NCBI RefSeq assembly: GCF_042681745.1
Contig: NZ_JBHUGF010000010.1
Span: forward strand, 1,612,001-1,676,000
Source: Saccharibacillus nicotianae
GTDB lineage: Bacteria; Bacillota; Bacilli; Paenibacillales; Paenibacillaceae
Reading direction: 5' to 3'
Length of the DNA stretch: 64,000 nucleotides
Position numbers and translations under genes: made by a program
Shown: positions 54,288 to 62,173 of the stretch, in pieces
Numbering within the stretch: the stretch's first letter is position 1
Layout: the number at the start of each line of letters is the position of its first letter
Notes under the pieces: generated by a model
Databases searched by the model: none
Told to the model about the DNA's origin: nothing
The model's input: the letters and a program-made list of their open reading frames with translations, nothing else

Positions 54288-55054
54288 CCACTTCTACCTC
54301 CTTTGCTAAGTGCAGATACAGGACGGCTCAACCATTTGCGTCGTATGACTGCTGAACTCTGTCTCACACTTGCTTCATGACGATGTAGACGACGTTCTAA
54401 CCATAAAAACACTTGTTCCAAAATCATACTGATTACAAAGTAGATTAAAGATAAAGCAATATACGTCTCTACAAAATGTTGTGTTGCTGTTCCTAGTGTC
54501 TGTGATCTGCCTGTCATCTCCATTACACCTAACGTAAAAGCAAGCGAAGTGTCTTTCAGATTGCCGATCACCAGATTACCGAATAACGGAATACTGATTG
54601 CTAACGCCTGGGGCAAAATAATACGTGTAAACGTCTGATATCCACTCATTCCGATCGATTGTGCGGCTTCAATTTGTCCTTTATCGACTGCACTGACAGA
54701 AGCTCTTATCATTTCAGAGACAAAAGCTCCACTGTTCAGTGCATACGCCAGAATCACAAAGTACAACACCGCCACTCTAGAAATATCGATATTGATCCAT
54801 TGCAGAATCGTCGGAAGTCCATAATAAATCAGGAATAATTGAATTAGAATCGGTGTCCCACGAAAAAACGATACATACACTTGCGAGATACGCTTGAGCA
54901 CAGGCACATTATAGAGACGAGGTAAAGCAACAAGCATTCCGATCACAAGACCTAATAGAATCGAGCTACCTACAATGAGCAGTGTGATATTAAGATAAGC
55001 CAACAACTTGGGAATAAAATCAAACACATACGTGATATCGAATTTTCTGCTCAT
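54284..55054 (-). CDS. tcyL: Polar amino acid ABC permease, TcyL-like
   Basis: A 256-residue HisM-type permease with the coupling loop IEAAQSIGMSGYQTFTRIILP and FFRGTPILIQLFL near the N-terminus. It has an extra basic C-terminal tail of about 35 residues after the last helix (LERRLHRHEASVRQ). AAAGGAG precedes the ATG. Confidence 0.88.
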   Translation of the reverse strand: MSRKFDITYVFDFIPKLLAYLNITLLIVGSSILLGLVIGMLVALPRLYNVPVLKRISQVYVSFFRGTPILIQLFLIYYGLPTILQWINIDISRVAVLYFVILAYALNSGAFVSEMIRASVSAVDKGQIEAAQSIGMSGYQTFTRIILPQALAISIPLFGNLVIGNLKDTSLAFTLGVMEMTGRSQTLGTATQHFVETYIALSLIYFVISMILEQVFLWLERRLHRHEASVRQSSAVIRRKWLSRPVSALSKGGRSG

Positions 55055-55087
55055 GTATTATGTGCTCCTTTCTACTGGCTCGTTGTC

Positions 55088-55978
55088 TTATTTGGTTACT
55101 TTGGCTTCTTCTAATGTTTTGGTGAAATCGTCACCTAACCATTGCTCACTTAATTTTTTGAGTGTTCCATCTGCTTTAATTTCAGTGATCGCTTGATCGA
55201 TCTCGTCAGCAAGAGGTTGCTCGTCTTTGCGGAAAACGAAAAAGACATTGGATTGATTTAACGGTTCACCGACTGTTTTGAGTGCTACATTACCGTCAGC
55301 ATCTGTATTGAAACGATTGGCAAAGTCTGTAGTAATCGTAGCATCTACCCGCCCTGATACGATTTGTTGTACAGTATCATTGGCTGCTCCACTACTATAG
55401 ACAACATCTATACCGTTGTTATGTGTCTTGTTATATTCATTAAGTAGATAAGCCGCATTGCTTGTAGCTCCTGTCAGTACTTTTTTTCCAACCAGATCAT
55501 CTAGCCCTTTGATCGTATTGTTATCTTTGGCAACCGCTACACGGTTAAGGAAAATGCTATAGGGTACTTTGTTAAATAGATATTTTTGTTCACGTTCAGG
55601 ATTTGTCTCCATCTGGTGAGCAACAAAATCAATTTTGTTCGTTTCCAGGCTTAGTAATAGATTGGAGAATTCCATCGTTTTAAATTCAAATTCTACATCC
55701 GGTAAACGTTTATCAATCTCACGTACCAATTCAACATCATAGCCGGTAAGCTTACCGTTCTCATCAATAAAGCAGACATTGGGGAAAGCTGTTCCTGTAC
55801 CGACGATGATCTTCTTTACACCGCCTGTAGAAGCTGTTGCATTATTGCTATCTGATGCAGAAGACGTTCCTCCTGCTGAACCTCCACTTGATTCGCTAAC
55901 TGATGCGCACCCTGACAGTACCAGCATCAAAATAGCCACCCATAATGTTAGTACTGTTAGTCCTGTTTTTCTTCTCAT
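55088..55978 (-). CDS. tcyK: Amino acid-binding lipoprotein, TcyJ/TcyK-like
   Basis: A 296-residue family 3 solute-binding protein. The lipobox VLSGC puts the lipidated cysteine at 24. A Ser/Gly/Ala-rich spacer leads to the fold with GYDVELVREIDKRL, FVAHQMETNPEREQKYLFNKVPYS and ITEIKADGTLKKLSEQWLG. B. subtilis has two such proteins (TcyJ, TcyK) and only one is present here. It is the first gene of the minus-strand operon ending with the amidohydrolase. The promoter region shares a box with cmoI. Confidence 0.87.
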   Translation of the reverse strand: MRRKTGLTVLTLWVAILMLVLSGCASVSESSGGSAGGTSSASDSNNATASTGGVKKIIVGTGTAFPNVCFIDENGKLTGYDVELVREIDKRLPDVEFEFKTMEFSNLLLSLETNKIDFVAHQMETNPEREQKYLFNKVPYSIFLNRVAVAKDNNTIKGLDDLVGKKVLTGATSNAAYLLNEYNKTHNNGIDVVYSSGAANDTVQQIVSGRVDATITTDFANRFNTDADGNVALKTVGEPLNQSNVFFVFRKDEQPLADEIDQAITEIKADGTLKKLSEQWLGDDFTKTLEEAKVTK

Positions 55979-56049
55979 TTTCTTCTTCCCCCTAATTCAT
56001 ATCAACTTAATCGGATTTAGCATGTGATAAATCTATCATCGTCCTTTCT

Positions 56050-56059
56050 CAGCGTCAAT
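56050..56059 (-). promoter_or_regulatory. Shared regulator box ahead of tcyK
   Basis: ATTGACGCTG on the coding strand, 72 nt before the tcyK start, is identical to a box ahead of cmoI (59862-59871). Both are followed by a TAGA-CTTTAT-like segment. A LysR-type activator site is the likely meaning. Nearer the gene, ATCAACTTAATCGGATTTAG (56001-56020, plus strand) resembles the CymR-like box with a 3-nt gap. Confidence 0.5.
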
Positions 56060-56170
56060 AACCTGGATAATAGGAAAGTTCTATCGGTGTATTGAACAAA
56101 TCAATAGGTGTGGGGGAAACACATGTTAGAGGTAAGATGGTGCAATAAAATACAGCCGCTACGAGGGTAG

Positions 56171-56270
56171 ATTCTTCTTGTCGTCGCTAGTAAAAGAATA
56201 TCCCTTGAATTTACCGCTTTGCGGTGGGGATATTCTTTTAAAGGCGAGCGCTTCGCTCTTTCAGAATGAA
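56171..56270 (+). repeat. Dispersed structured repeat, copy C
   Basis: Same orientation as copy A. It carries CTTGTCGTCGCT, CCCTTGAAT, an ACCGCTTTGCGGT hairpin and AGGCGAGCGCTTCGCTCTTTC. The central stem is AGAATATCCC/GGGATATTCT. It lies between tcyK and the LysR gene. Confidence 0.85.
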
Positions 56271-56868
56271 TCTTCCCTCTTCGCTTGTGCTTGGAGGGAA
56301 AATGATTGTAAATAATCATACTTAGGTGGTATATTTGTTTCCCTTGTGGGAAGGGTAACAGTAGAGATAAAAATAAGCTGGGCTTTAGGTTGAAAATGGT
56401 CTTTAGTTAGATAGATTGGTATTAAGTTTGGTATTGAATTTTAGTTTTGAAGTCTTATTGGATGTAATTTTGTGAGCTATTTGTTTACAATACATCTTTT
56501 AATACATTAGGTTGATGTAATAGGTTTGGGGCAATGGTCGATAAGATTTTTTGTAGACTTATAGGTATTGTTTGGGAGTAATGAATTGGCATGTTAGGTT
56601 TGAAAATAGGTTATTTTTTTACCTTATAGAACAAAATGTGTCTTGATTATTGGTTCTATTAGTTCTCTTAGTTTTCTTGATATCATTTTGTATTGATTTC
56701 TTCTATAGATCACTTTTTGTGAAATGACCTATAGGTTAACATTTGTATTTTAGTATGATTTGTTGTTCTTTTACTTATGATGGATTGTGGTTGTACTTCT
56801 TTTGATGTTCTGCATCTGTTATAGACGATGATAAGATGATCTGTTTGCTTTTATTCTACCCTGTTTCG

Positions 56869-57795
56869 TTAGATCGTTGAGTGAAGTAGCGATTGATCAG
56901 GTTGTTGGCTACGGAAGTAGTCGTTTTCGTGTAGCAATTCAGCCAGTGTGGTAGCGAATGTAGATGGTTGTTCTTTTAGTGTAATCAGGCTGGTTTGTAG
57001 AGAGATGCCTGTCACTTCTGGGATATAGATAGGGAACAATTCGCCACGCATGACTTCTTCATGTACACTCAGTCCGGGTAAAAAAGCGATTCCTGCTTTT
57101 TGTAAGACAAGTTTTTTGGCTGTTTCTGAATGATCAACATGGAAAGCGATATCAGGTGGAAATTCCAACGTCTCGAATACACGATGAATCCGAAGCCAAT
57201 CTAATGATCCACATTCAAAGAAAATTAATGGTTGTTCTTGCAATGATGTAATCGTTGCTCGTCCTTTTTGCACAAAAGGATGGTCTTTATATACGTATAA
57301 GGAAATAGGATCTTCGTAAAAAGAAACAGTTCGAATCGCAGGATGCATGACTTTGCGGACAAATCCAATATCAATTTCTTTATTCATTAATTTATGCAAC
57401 AGTTGATCAGTCGTTGAAGTGATCAGCTTAAAATTTGTTTGCGGGTATTTTTGTTTGAGTTTGGGAAGCAGTTCAGGAATAACATAATTAGAGACCGCTA
57501 CAGTACAACCTATGGTCAGCTCCTGTGGTGTAACTTTAGCTGTCTGAATACGCTGTTTGCCTTTTTGTATTACTTGCAAGACTTGTTGTGCATATGGTAG
57601 AAATCTTCTTCCTTCTTCAGTTAATAAAATTTGCCGACCCAGACGTTCAAATAATTTGCAGCCAAGTTCTCTTTCTAATGTCTGGATACGTGCTGATACA
57701 GACGGTTGAGAAAGGAATAACACTTCTGCTGCTTTATTAAAACTGCCATAATGGTTGATATAGACAAATGCCTCTATATTTTCAATATTCATCAT
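56869..57795 (-). CDS. LysR-family regulator, YtlI-like
   Basis: A 308-residue LysR regulator. The N-terminal winged helix is MNIENIEAFVYINHYGSFNKAAEVLFLSQPSVSARIQTLE in pattern (residues 1-45), followed by the effector domain. In B. subtilis YtlI activates the ytm operon that contains homologues of the genes on both sides here, so it is the obvious activator. The ATG at 57795 follows AAAGGGG by 5 nt. An ATG right after it is possible. The longer frame to 57903 runs through its promoter and is rejected. It has its own SigA promoter with a dyad over the -35. Confidence 0.85.
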   Translation of the reverse strand: MMNIENIEAFVYINHYGSFNKAAEVLFLSQPSVSARIQTLERELGCKLFERLGRQILLTEEGRRFLPYAQQVLQVIQKGKQRIQTAKVTPQELTIGCTVAVSNYVIPELLPKLKQKYPQTNFKLITSTTDQLLHKLMNKEIDIGFVRKVMHPAIRTVSFYEDPISLYVYKDHPFVQKGRATITSLQEQPLIFFECGSLDWLRIHRVFETLEFPPDIAFHVDHSETAKKLVLQKAGIAFLPGLSVHEEVMRGELFPIYIPEVTGISLQTSLITLKEQPSTFATTLAELLHENDYFRSQQPDQSLLHSTI

Positions 57796-57841
57796 TCCAT
57801 CCCCTTTCTTACTTTTCCCATTAACTAACTTGGTTTTATGT

Positions 57842-57870
57842 ATCATATTCCCTGTTTTGACACTTGTCAA
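57842..57870 (-). promoter_or_regulatory. Promoter and dyad of the LysR gene
   Basis: -35 TTGACA (57865-57870) and -10 TATGAT (57842-57847) with a 17-bp spacer. The -35 is half of a palindrome, TTGACA-N2-TGTCAA (57857-57870), which could be an autoregulatory operator. Confidence 0.75.
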
Positions 57871-57888
57871 CGGGGGAATATGCAATTT

Positions 57889-57936
57889 AAAATAACCCGC
57901 CACCCCTTATGATCACTGGGATCAGGAGCAACGGGC
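57889..57936 (-). terminator. Terminator-like hairpin after cmoJ
   Basis: CCCGTTGCTCC can pair along its whole length with GGGGTGGCGGG (with G-U pairs), followed by TTATTTT on the minus strand. It separates cmoIJ from the LysR gene. Confidence 0.6.
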
Positions 57937-58013
57937 ACTTCTTGGACTTATCACCATTTTGGGAAAATCGTTTATCTTTTGGCTATATCATATTTCAGAG
58001 TATTTTATAGAAT

Positions 58014-59348
58014 TTAGACTTTTACTGTTTTGGTCTGATAGCGATTCTGTGGAATAGCTACTCCTAGATTTTCGCGTAATGTATCATACTCGTAATCTTG
58101 ACGATAAATGCCTTTTGCTTGCAAAATCGGTACGACCAAATCAACAAAATCATGCAATCCGCTAGGAAGATCAGAGTGAATAATAAATCCATCAGATCCT
58201 TTTTGTTCAAACCATTCTTCGATTTGGTTAGCTATTTGCTCTGGTGTACCGATAAAATTTCCACGCGGCGTAGCTGCTTGTAATGCAACTTCACGTAATG
58301 TTAGACCACGCTCGCGTGCATCTTTTTTAATTTTGTCTGTTCCGCTACGGAAACTATTGCTTCCGATATCTTGTAAGTCTGGAAAAGGCTCATCTAGTGG
58401 ATATTGTGAAAAGTCATGATGATCGAAAAAGCGTCCTAAAAAGTCGAGCGCTTTATCAATCGTTACCAGATCAGCAATTTCACGATATTTTTGCTCTGCT
58501 TCAGCTTCAGTTCTGCCAATAATAGGTGATATTCCTGGTAAAACTAATAACTCTTCTTCCTGACGTCCATACTGAACAGCACGTTTTTTTACATCTGTAT
58601 AAAAAGCTTGAGCATCATGTAACGTCTCTTGTCCGGTAAAGATCGCATCTGCTGATTGTGCGGCTAGATTTTTGCCATCTTCTGACGATCCCGCTTGGAA
58701 AATCACAGGCTGTCCTTGCCGGGATCGTCCAATATTTAAAGGCCCTTGAACCGAAAAGTGTTTTCCTTGATGATGAAGTGTGTGCAATTTTTCTGGATCA
58801 AAAAATACACCAGATTCTTTATCTCTGACAAAAGCATCTTCTTCCCATGAATCCCATAACCCTTTGGTAACTTCCAAATACTCGGCTGCAATCTGATATC
58901 GTTCAGGATGAGAAGGATGATCACCCCGGCTATAATTTCGTGCTGATCCTTCTAACGGTGATGTGACAACATTCCAGCCTGCACGTCCTCCACTGATATG
59001 ATCGATCGATGACAATTGACGTGCTACAGTAAATGGCTCGCTATAACTGGTGGATATCGTTCCTACCAACCCGATTCGTGAAGTAACGGCTGCAAGAGCA
59101 GACAATATCGTTACCGGCTCAAATCGATTCAAAAAGTGTGGCAATGACTTTTCATTAATAAACAATCCATCTGCAATAAATACCAGATCAAACTTGCCTT
59201 CTTCTGCTTTAAGCGTTTGCCGTTTGTAAAAGTCAAAGCTTACACTGGCATCACTTTGTACCTCAGGGTGTCGCCATGTGGACATACTTCCTCCAATTCC
59301 ATGAATGATTGCCCCAAATTTCAATTGTCTTTTGTTAGTACTCATCAT
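58014..59348 (-). CDS. cmoJ: FMN-dependent S-alkylcysteine monooxygenase, CmoJ/YtnJ-like
   Basis: A 444-residue NtaA/SnaA/DszA-type flavin monooxygenase: FDLVFIADGLFINE, VGTISTSYSEPFTVARQLSSIDHISGGRAGWNVVTS in pattern, and VIFQAGSSEDGKNLAAQSADAIF. In B. subtilis CmoJ (YtnJ) oxidatively dealkylates N-acetyl S-modified cysteine with reduced flavin and oxygen. The gene follows the CmoI-like thiol protein, as in the ytm operon. GGAGTGATCA precedes the first of two ATG codons. Other members of the family use nitrilotriacetate or dibenzothiophene, but context favours sulfur. Confidence 0.85.
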   Translation of the reverse strand: MMSTNKRQLKFGAIIHGIGGSMSTWRHPEVQSDASVSFDFYKRQTLKAEEGKFDLVFIADGLFINEKSLPHFLNRFEPVTILSALAAVTSRIGLVGTISTSYSEPFTVARQLSSIDHISGGRAGWNVVTSPLEGSARNYSRGDHPSHPERYQIAAEYLEVTKGLWDSWEEDAFVRDKESGVFFDPEKLHTLHHQGKHFSVQGPLNIGRSRQGQPVIFQAGSSEDGKNLAAQSADAIFTGQETLHDAQAFYTDVKKRAVQYGRQEEELLVLPGISPIIGRTEAEAEQKYREIADLVTIDKALDFLGRFFDHHDFSQYPLDEPFPDLQDIGSNSFRSGTDKIKKDARERGLTLREVALQAATPRGNFIGTPEQIANQIEEWFEQKGSDGFIIHSDLPSGLHDFVDLVVPILQAKGIYRQDYEYDTLRENLGVAIPQNRYQTKTVKV

Positions 59349-59437
59349 TGATCACTCCTTCTTGTTATCGTTAGGATCGTTTCTGTTTTATTTCGATATT
59401 TATAGTTAATCTTTCCTTATTCGTTAAAAGGTATACC

Positions 59438-59752
59438 TTACAACACTGTTACGGATCGTTGAGCGGATTCTGCTTCTTGAGCCAACAAATGAGCTAACCC
59501 TTCCAAATCCGTTTCTAAAAATGCAGTATATGTGCCATTACGACCTACTTCAACGACAGGCACATGCCGGATACCGTATTTGGCTTCAAGTACATCGCGT
59601 AGACCATCGTTACCTGCAACTTCTAGATTGATATAATGATGATGATTCACTTCTAGATAGTTTTTGATCTCCGCGCAGAAGTGGCATCCTGTTTTACTCC
59701 ACAAAATAATATGTTGACCTTGATTTGCAGTCGTTTCTAACGTTGATGACAT
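59438..59752 (-). CDS. cmoI: Glutaredoxin-like protein, CmoI/YtnI-like
   Basis: A 104-residue thioredoxin-fold protein with a redox motif CHFC (Cys23, Cys26) and the cis-Pro segment HVPVVEV, as in B. subtilis YtnI. It probably reduces or carries the thiol produced by CmoJ. GAGGAGGAC precedes the ATG. It is the first gene of the cmoI-cmoJ pair and its promoter holds both sulfur-related boxes. Confidence 0.85.
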   Translation of the reverse strand: MSSTLETTANQGQHIILWSKTGCHFCAEIKNYLEVNHHHYINLEVAGNDGLRDVLEAKYGIRHVPVVEVGRNGTYTAFLETDLEGLAHLLAQEAESAQRSVTVL

Positions 59753-59801
59753 GTCTTTGTCCTCCTCTGAATGTAGGTGTAGAGATAATTTTATTGATAT
59801 C

Positions 59802-59871
59802 TTATAATTCCGACCTATTAAGTTGGTTAAGATTATATAAAGTCTAGCACCCTGCTATCTACAGCGTCAAT
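59802..59871 (-). promoter_or_regulatory. cmoI promoter: activator box, -10 and CymR-like box
   Basis: On the coding strand: ATTGACGCTG (59862-59871), then a perfect -10 TATAAT (59832-59837) without a -35 at proper distance, then a box with AGGTCGGAATTATAA (59802-59826). The missing -35 fits activator dependence. The downstream box fits repression, and a similar box lies at the peptide transporter promoter. Confidence 0.6.
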
Positions 59872-60035
59872 TGGTTACTATATCAATACATTCTATACAT
59901 ATATCAAAATCTTCTATCTTTGCTTTTAAAAGCTCTATCTTTCTGGCATAACCTCCACCTAGCGATTGATTTTTATCTTTACAAAACCGATCATTATGAT
60001 GACGAAAAGCAAGTGCAATTGCGCTATAGTTAAAT

Positions 60036-60104
60036 ATGTTCTTCTATTAAGAACATGTTCTAGGCTATTATATTTAACTCTGAATTGTTAGTTAGGAACA
60101 TGTT
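60036..60104. promoter_or_regulatory. Cluster of GAACATGTTC-type inverted repeats before the two-component genes
   Basis: ATGTTCTT-N5-AAGAACAT (60036-60056), the overlapping palindrome AGAACATGTTCT (60050-60061) and GGAACATGTT (60095-60104). The last touches a TAAAAT that could be the -10 (60104-60109). An operator cluster, perhaps for the cognate response regulator. Confidence 0.5.
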
Positions 60105-60144
60105 AAAATAGAAATGAGTATTTGATATGAAAGGAAGTATCGAT

Positions 60145-61323
60145 TTGAAAAAATCACAGGATTTTTTAAATTACTTATTTTTATTTCGTTTATTACTGAC
60201 AATGATTATTATTTATAATCTAGGCATTTATTATATGGATCATTCTTTTTTAGTATGGAGTCTATTTTTTGTAACGATGTGTTTTTATGTATTTATGCTC
60301 TGGTCTAATATCCGACTGTCGATTACTTATATTATTGTGTTTACTCTCTTTTTATTTTCGATGATCTGGCTGTCTGCTTATATTTCCAAAGAACCGCAAG
60401 ATTATAATTCTGTTTTGTGGGCTTGGTTCGTGATTCTGAGCTTTATTTCAAGTAAGCAACAAAAAATGGCGACTGTTGTATTGATTATCGTAGGCATAGT
60501 GATGTTAATTTCTGGACTGGACAATGGCTATCCTTACAGTCTTATTATCGTGCTTGCAAGTATTTATTTTGGGATTCACAGTCTGAGCCGTTATATTGGT
60601 GTTCTCAAAATTAACAGCGAACAGCTCAAAGAACTGGAGCAGGTTCATATGGAGTTACAACGAACCTATGCAGAGTTGCAAGACAGCACTGTACAATCGA
60701 TACGATATGCCGCACTAACGGAGCGCACGCGAATCGCAGGAGAGATTCATGATGGATTAGGTCATCATTTCACTTCCCTTATTGTGCAGATGCAAGCTTT
60801 GAAATGGATGATCAAACAAGATCCTGAACGTGCAGAATCGACTGTTGATCAATTGCTAGACGTATCCAGACAAGGACTTGCTGAAGTACGCAGTGTAGTT
60901 AAAGACTGGTCTGTACATGAAGGTGGTGTAGAAGGTCTTCAAGAGTTGGCGACTCAGATCACTCATCGCGCAGGGTTACAGTTAAGTTTTACCGGTCAGG
61001 GTACTTTTAGTATATGGGGTGAATTAATAGATAGTGTGTTATATCGTGTATTGCAAGAGTCGTTAACTAATATTATTCGCCATGCCGAAGCAAGTACTGT
61101 TGAGATTACGATTACCGAGACTTCTCAGCACGTTCAATTATCGATAGCTGATGATGGCAAGTATCGTAGAGATCAACCGTTACAATACGGATTCGGTATC
61201 CAAAATATGATTCGTCGTTGTGAAACGATACATGGTCAGTGTACATTTGCTGCTCGTCCACAAGGTGGGCTTTGGATCAAAGTGACATTGCCTCTCAATA
61301 CTCACATGATAACTAAAAATTAA
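60145..61323 (+). CDS. Sensor histidine kinase, NarL-type partner (HisKA_3)
   Basis: A 392-residue kinase. About 140 N-terminal residues form five or six membrane helices with little outside, followed by a short coiled coil (LKELEQVHMELQRTYAELQ). The dimerisation helix has the phosphorylated histidine in RTRIAGEIHDGLGHH, and the ATPase domain has QESLTNIIRHAEA and IADDG. The TTG at 60145 has AAAGGAAG 7 nt upstream and is preferred over the ATG at 60127, which lies 5' of that site. Similar to DesK/LiaS-class kinases. The signal is unknown and no transporter adjoins on this strand. Confidence 0.87.
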   Translation: MKKSQDFLNYLFLFRLLLTMIIIYNLGIYYMDHSFLVWSLFFVTMCFYVFMLWSNIRLSITYIIVFTLFLFSMIWLSAYISKEPQDYNSVLWAWFVILSFISSKQQKMATVVLIIVGIVMLISGLDNGYPYSLIIVLASIYFGIHSLSRYIGVLKINSEQLKELEQVHMELQRTYAELQDSTVQSIRYAALTERTRIAGEIHDGLGHHFTSLIVQMQALKWMIKQDPERAESTVDQLLDVSRQGLAEVRSVVKDWSVHEGGVEGLQELATQITHRAGLQLSFTGQGTFSIWGELIDSVLYRVLQESLTNIIRHAEASTVEITITETSQHVQLSIADDGKYRRDQPLQYGFGIQNMIRRCETIHGQCTFAARPQGGLWIKVTLPLNTHMITKN

Positions 61324-61345
61324 ATGAATCAAGGAGAATCTCTAT

Positions 61346-62026
61346 ATGAGTTCAACAGAGCCTATACGTATTATGTTAGCAGATGATCAAGCTCTTATCC
61401 GTCAAGGGATTCGTTATGTACTTGATCTACAAGCAGATATGCAAGTCGTTGCTGAAGCCGCAACAGGTCAAGAAGCGATTCAATTAGCGTTGCAATATAT
61501 TCCACATCTTATCCTTATGGATATCCAGATGCCTGAATTATCAGGTATTGATGCTACCCGTCGTATTCTATCTGTACATCCAGAAATCAAAATCATTTTA
61601 CTGACTACCTTCGATGTTCAAGATTATGTAATTGATGGTATACGTGCAGGAGCTTCTGGTTATTTACTCAAAGATATTGATATGACTGAAATGATTGTAG
61701 GTATACGTTCCATTCTGGCAGGAGGTGCAATCTATAATAGTACAACTGCTGGAGGAGCACTGATTCAATTGTTAGGTGAAAGTGAGTCTGCGTATCCACC
61801 TAACTCTTCTTATATTCCTGCACCTGTGTTAGAGCCATTAACCGATCGTGAACTGGAAGTATTGCAAGCGATGGCGTATGGTAGACGTAATTTTGAGATT
61901 GCAGAAGAATTATATGTATCCGAAAGTACGATCAAAACCCATGTACACAATATTATTCAAAAATTAGGTGTCAAAGACCGGACACAAGCGGTTGTCACTG
62001 CAATACGTCAGCAATTGGTGAAATAG
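61346..62026 (+). CDS. Response regulator, NarL/LuxR family
   Basis: A 226-residue regulator. The receiver has DDQALIRQG, phosphorylated Asp in LILMDIQMPELSG, and the switch Lys in LLKD. The C-terminal LuxR helix-turn-helix is LTDRELEVLQAMAYGRRNFEIAEELYVSESTIKTHV in pattern. AAGGAG lies before the ATG, 22 nt after the kinase. It forms the pair with the HisKA_3 kinase. Likely target is the repeat cluster upstream of the kinase, by inference. Confidence 0.92.
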   Translation: MSSTEPIRIMLADDQALIRQGIRYVLDLQADMQVVAEAATGQEAIQLALQYIPHLILMDIQMPELSGIDATRRILSVHPEIKIILLTTFDVQDYVIDGIRAGASGYLLKDIDMTEMIVGIRSILAGGAIYNSTTAGGALIQLLGESESAYPPNSSYIPAPVLEPLTDRELEVLQAMAYGRRNFEIAEELYVSESTIKTHVHNIIQKLGVKDRTQAVVTAIRQQLVK

Positions 62027-62090
62027 TAATATGTCTAGCAAGATTTTCGTATAGTAATAGTAGTGTTAGTATCTATTCATTAATAGATAG

Positions 62091-62143
62091 ACAAAAAAAG
62101 TCAGTTTACTGAGAGAGAACATACTCAAAGTAAACTGACTTTT
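62091..62143. terminator. Rho-independent terminator, stronger on the minus strand
   Basis: AAGTCAGTTTACT/AGTAAACTGACTT arms. The minus-strand side has a seven-T run after the stem, the plus side only TTTT. It separates the converging regulator and sugar permease genes. Confidence 0.85.
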
Positions 62144-62173
62144 ACTATATTAGGATTGATAAGATTTGCTTCT

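Larger units (their letters stand above)
55979..56868. other. Gene-free interval (890 nt), strongly C-poor on the plus strand
   Basis: Holds the tcyK leader, the shared regulator box at 56050-56059 and repeat copy C. The 480 nt from 56341 to 56820 have only about 40 C residues on the plus strand but many G and T. No ORF of any quality was found on either strand. The minus-strand transcript would be C-rich and G-poor, as a trailer of the LysR gene. Confidence 0.75.
59753..60144. other. Divergent gene-free interval (392 nt) between cmoI and the histidine kinase gene
   Basis: Holds the cmoI promoter with its two boxes on one side and a cluster of GAACAT inverted repeats with the kinase promoter on the other. 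No ORF was seen. Confidence 0.7.

Noticed and set aside
56101..56319. Minus-strand frame of 72 codons across repeat copy C
   Set aside because: It is made mostly of the repeat's hairpin sequence, with no ribosome binding site or family likeness.
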